Below, one piece after another: positions 40,631-42,461 of a DNA stretch of 42,461 nucleotides; position 1 is the first letter of the stretch, and each line of letters starts with the position of its first letter. The notes under the pieces are model-generated. The model was not told where the DNA came from. It worked only from the letters and a program-made list of their open reading frames with translations, and made no database searches. Source of the stretch: RGIG4790 sp964437615 (GTDB lineage Bacteria > Bacillota > Clostridia > Christensenellales > UBA1242). Where the stretch lies: the NCBI GenBank assembly GCA_964437615.1, contig CAYTHL010000005.1:1-42461 (forward strand). Direction: 5' to 3'. The position numbers and the translations under genes are program-made.

Positions 40631-41194
40631 ATGAAAAAAGAGTTAGCGTTAGAAAGTGTAGAAAATTTGTTAAATAATAGCGGAATATGCTTGCATAAGC
40701 ACAATGCAATTTGGGTTTATGCCGATTTGCTTGCTGCGGCCACATATATGGACGATGTAAAATCCTTATTAAACGCAGCAAAACTTTTTGAAGAAGATAA
40801 AAATTTAGACGACTCAAAGTTTTGTGGCAAAAAGTTGCAGGATATTTTGCAAGCGGTTAAAGCATCTCCAAACAGTTTTTATTATGTTGGTAACAAGTAT
40901 GGTTTGCAAATTGTAGATACTATGCATCAAAGTCTTTTGGACACTGTTTTGTATCTAGAAAAATGCGGAAACTGGGATGTTGTAAACAATTCAACAAATT
41001 TGTACTACAATCTGCCAGAGAAAACCATTAAAAAAATTAATACCTTAGACGACCTAAGAAAAACTTTAAAGGGTCAACTATCTAGTGATTTTTTGCCATT
41101 TTATTCAGCAACTTTTGTAGAAGGAAAATCTTTACTAGAAATATTTGACATATTGCCACAAAGCAAAACTCGTGGCTATCAGCCAGAAAATTAA
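40631..41194 (+). CDS. Uncharacterised protein, paralogue of the next gene
   Basis: This 187-residue soluble-looking protein has no signal peptide or membrane segment. Shared positions with the following gene are: VYADLLAAATYMDDVK (residues 30-45), a central YLEKCGNWDV, YYNLPEKTIKKINTLDDLRKTL and a C-terminal VEGKSLLEIFDILP. The helix-rich composition, with Asn, Lys and Leu, suggests a small globular or regulatory protein. I recognise no family. AAAGGAGA precedes the ATG, and a promoter is present, so expression is likely. It starts 143 bases after gyrA, beyond the terminator, so it is not part of the gyrase operon. Confidence 0.7.
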   Translation: MKKELALESVENLLNNSGICLHKHNAIWVYADLLAAATYMDDVKSLLNAAKLFEEDKNLDDSKFCGKKLQDILQAVKASPNSFYYVGNKYGLQIVDTMHQSLLDTVLYLEKCGNWDVVNNSTNLYYNLPEKTIKKINTLDDLRKTLKGQLSSDFLPFYSATFVEGKSLLEIFDILPQSKTRGYQPEN

Positions 41195-41250
41195 TAAAGG
41201 CTGTTGATACAGAAAACACTTTTAGCAAAAGTAATTATTGGAGCATGATT

Positions 41251-41781
41251 ATGAAACAAAACAAATTAGCAAGCAATATGCTAGCGCATAGTGCAATTCA
41301 AATTGACGGCAAATATACAGTTTATGCCGATTTTCTTGCGGCTGTAAATTATTTACACTATGTAAAAAAGTGGATGACACTTGGCAATTTGCCGTATAAC
41401 GAGCAAACTCACACTGGGCATAATCTTAGATTTACCCTAGATTGCGTAATGGCACCAATAAATTTTGAAAATACCATTACAGAACTTGGGCATAAGGTTA
41501 CAGAGTCTAAGGCGCAGTCTAGATCGGAGCGTATGGCTTATTTAAACGCTTGCGGCAATTGGAAGGTTACAGATAAAGATGTTGCAAAATATTACAAACT
41601 TTCCCGTTATGTAATAAACAAAATAAACACTTTTGATGACTTGCGCGCTTACCTTGTAAAAACCCTAAACAAGCGCCTTGTAACAGAAGTTTATTCTAAA
41701 CAAGTAGACGGTCAGCCCTCCCTTCTACAAATCTTTGGTTTGCAGCCAACCACTCCCGCCCCTCAACCCTCAGAAGAATAA
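41251..41781 (+). CDS. Uncharacterised protein, paralogue of the previous gene
   Basis: This 176-residue protein has the same layout as its neighbour: TVYADFLAAVNYLHYVKKW near the N-terminus, LNACGNWKV, YYKLSRYVINKINTFDDLR in the middle, and VDGQPSLLQIFGLQP near the end. The C-terminus is proline-rich (TTPAPQPSEE). I choose the ATG at 41251 because GGAG lies 7 bases upstream; the ATG at 41245 is too close to it. It lies 56 bases after the first copy. The family is not recognised and no catalytic motif is visible. Tandem duplication with strong divergence implies age. Confidence 0.7.
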   Translation: MKQNKLASNMLAHSAIQIDGKYTVYADFLAAVNYLHYVKKWMTLGNLPYNEQTHTGHNLRFTLDCVMAPINFENTITELGHKVTESKAQSRSERMAYLNACGNWKVTDKDVAKYYKLSRYVINKINTFDDLRAYLVKTLNKRLVTEVYSKQVDGQPSLLQIFGLQPTTPAPQPSEE

Positions 41782-41794
41782 AAAATATTTAGCC

Positions 41795-41863
41795 CCCTAG
41801 CGTCTAATGGGCACTAAAGATTAGAGAACCATACAATCCCATAGCGCCTAGTATACGCTAGGG
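41795..41863. other. Inverted-repeat structure downstream of the paralogous pair
   Basis: CCCTAGCGT (41795-41803) and ACGCTAGGG (41855-41863) are perfect 9-bp complements around a 51-base interior that can fold further. No T run follows directly (ACTTTTC). It may be a 3' structure of the paralogue transcript or a small RNA. The rest of 41864-42178 has an unpaired -10-like TATAAT (41941-41946) and a 7-bp inverted repeat (42016-42022 with 42049-42055) but no gene that I can see. Confidence 0.35.
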
Positions 41864-42178
41864 ACTTTTCATTTTGACATTAAATATTTTTTGTGCATTT
41901 TAATCTAGGCGGGCTTGTATAAAAATGAAACCTTTTTAACTATAATTGTGCTTAGTTTGCTCAAAAATCTGAATAGTAGGTTGTTTTATATGTAGTAGTT
42001 GGTTTGCATTATTTGTTGCCAAACGCCAGTAGTAGCATGTTTTTAATATTGGCAAAAGCTACTTCAAAATTTATTATTAGGGCGGTGCTTTTTGAATAAA
42101 TTTTTATAAATTAATGATAAAAATAATTGTTTTGAGCAAAATTTACACATTATTGTTGGAAAATCTTTGTAAAAACAA

Positions 42179-42207
42179 TTGACAAATTTATACTTGTTTG
42201 CTATTAT
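42179..42207 (+). promoter_or_regulatory. tRNA-Ala promoter
   Basis: TTGACA (42179-42184) and TATTAT (42202-42207) are separated by 17 bases. Transcription would start about 27 bases before the mature tRNA. Confidence 0.7.
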
Positions 42208-42240
42208 AAGTGAGCATTTGTAAAAATGCAACCGTCCTTT

Positions 42241-42317
42241 GGGGGTATAGCTCAGCTGGCTAGAGCACCTGCCTTGCAAGCAGGGGGTCAGCGGTTCGAA
42301 TCCGCTTACCTCCACCA
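42241..42317 (+). tRNA. tRNA-Ala (anticodon UGC)
   Basis: This is a 77-base cloverleaf. The acceptor arm GGGGGTA pairs with TACCTCC (one G-U). The D arm is GCTC/GAGC, the anticodon stem CCTGC/GCAGG has loop CTTGCAA (anticodon TGC), and the T arm contains GGTTCGAATCC. The 3' CCA is encoded. Confidence 0.97.
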
Positions 42318-42331
42318 ATCAAAAATAATAG

Positions 42332-42360
42332 TGTGGCAAGCAAAAATACAACTTGCCACA
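42332..42360 (+). terminator. Possible 3' hairpin of the tRNA transcript
   Basis: TGTGGCAAG (42332-42340) and CTTGCCACA (42352-42360) form a perfect 9-bp stem, but no T run follows. It may be a processing or stabilising structure rather than an intrinsic terminator. The remaining bases to the window end hold no recognisable gene. Confidence 0.35.
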
Positions 42361-42461
42361 ACGTAGTGCTTTGTAGCTCTAGTAAAGTTAGAGCACCACC
42401 ATGGAACATTGCCCGCGGCTAATAAGCACACTAAATGTTAGGGCAAATAAGGTGTGCAAAG

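Noticed and set aside
42374..42398. tRNA D-arm-like sequence (TAGCTCT...AGAGCACC) shortly after tRNA-Ala, suggesting a second tRNA
   Set aside because: No anticodon stem, T arm or acceptor pairing follows. Only the 6-bp D-like hairpin is present.

Overview
The window is low-GC, gene-dense DNA from a Gram-positive-type bacterium, most likely an uncultured member of the Clostridia (Bacillota). This rests on the dnaA/dnaN/recF/gyrB/gyrA set, strong purine-rich Shine-Dalgarno sites, TTGACA/TATAAT promoters, an Rnf-type complex, a SpoVB/MurJ-like flippase and a LicD/CDP-alditol cluster. The genus cannot be read from the sequence. Two runs of exactly 100 N (12414-12513 and 17807-17906) look like scaffold gaps of unknown size, and both fall inside repeats.

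Layout. 1-7000: the 3' end of a secreted repeat protein, a lipid-linked oligosaccharide flippase, and a 1502-residue surface protein on the minus strand. 7089-8022: two half-length TauE/SafE-like proteins. 8159-12400: an Rnf-like operon in the order C-D-E-A-B, with no rnfG and several changed cofactor motifs. 12400-13050: a repeat cluster with an assembly gap, then radC. 14099-17741: a heterodimeric ABC exporter. 17742-18375: more repeats, a second gap and a gene remnant. 18490-22015: a PH-domain membrane protein, a tail-anchored zinc-ribbon protein and a family 2 glycosyltransferase. 22120-25772: mnmE and mnmG (tRNA U34 modification). 25884-30025: two small membrane proteins, dnaN and dnaA, all on the minus strand. 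30152-31240: recF, divergent from dnaA. 31294-33031: two DUF11 paralogues. 33202-35760: a LicD / IspD-TarI-like / SDR operon. 36010-40487: gyrB-gyrA. 40631-41781: two paralogous proteins of unknown function. 42241-42317: tRNA-Ala(UGC).

How the genes work together. dnaA, dnaN, recF, gyrB, gyrA, mnmE and mnmG mark an origin-proximal region, but dnaA-dnaN are inverted relative to recF-gyrBA. The flippase, glycosyltransferase, LicD operon and large surface proteins point to investment in the cell envelope.

The two most unusual signals are these. (1) The Rnf-like operon has lost RnfG, the RnfD flavinylation consensus, the RnfC flavin/nucleotide motifs and both RnfA cluster cysteines, while the RnfB and RnfC ferredoxin cysteines and the RnfE cysteines are kept. 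(2) There is a family of about eight long imperfect-palindrome elements sharing a TTTAS-loop-STAAA hairpin core with compensatory changes. Several of them start at or within a few bases of a stop codon (rnfB, the ABC exporter, mnmE, dnaA). In addition, three genes (mnmE, recF, radC) have a -10 box ending 6-7 bases before the start codon, which suggests leaderless transcripts.
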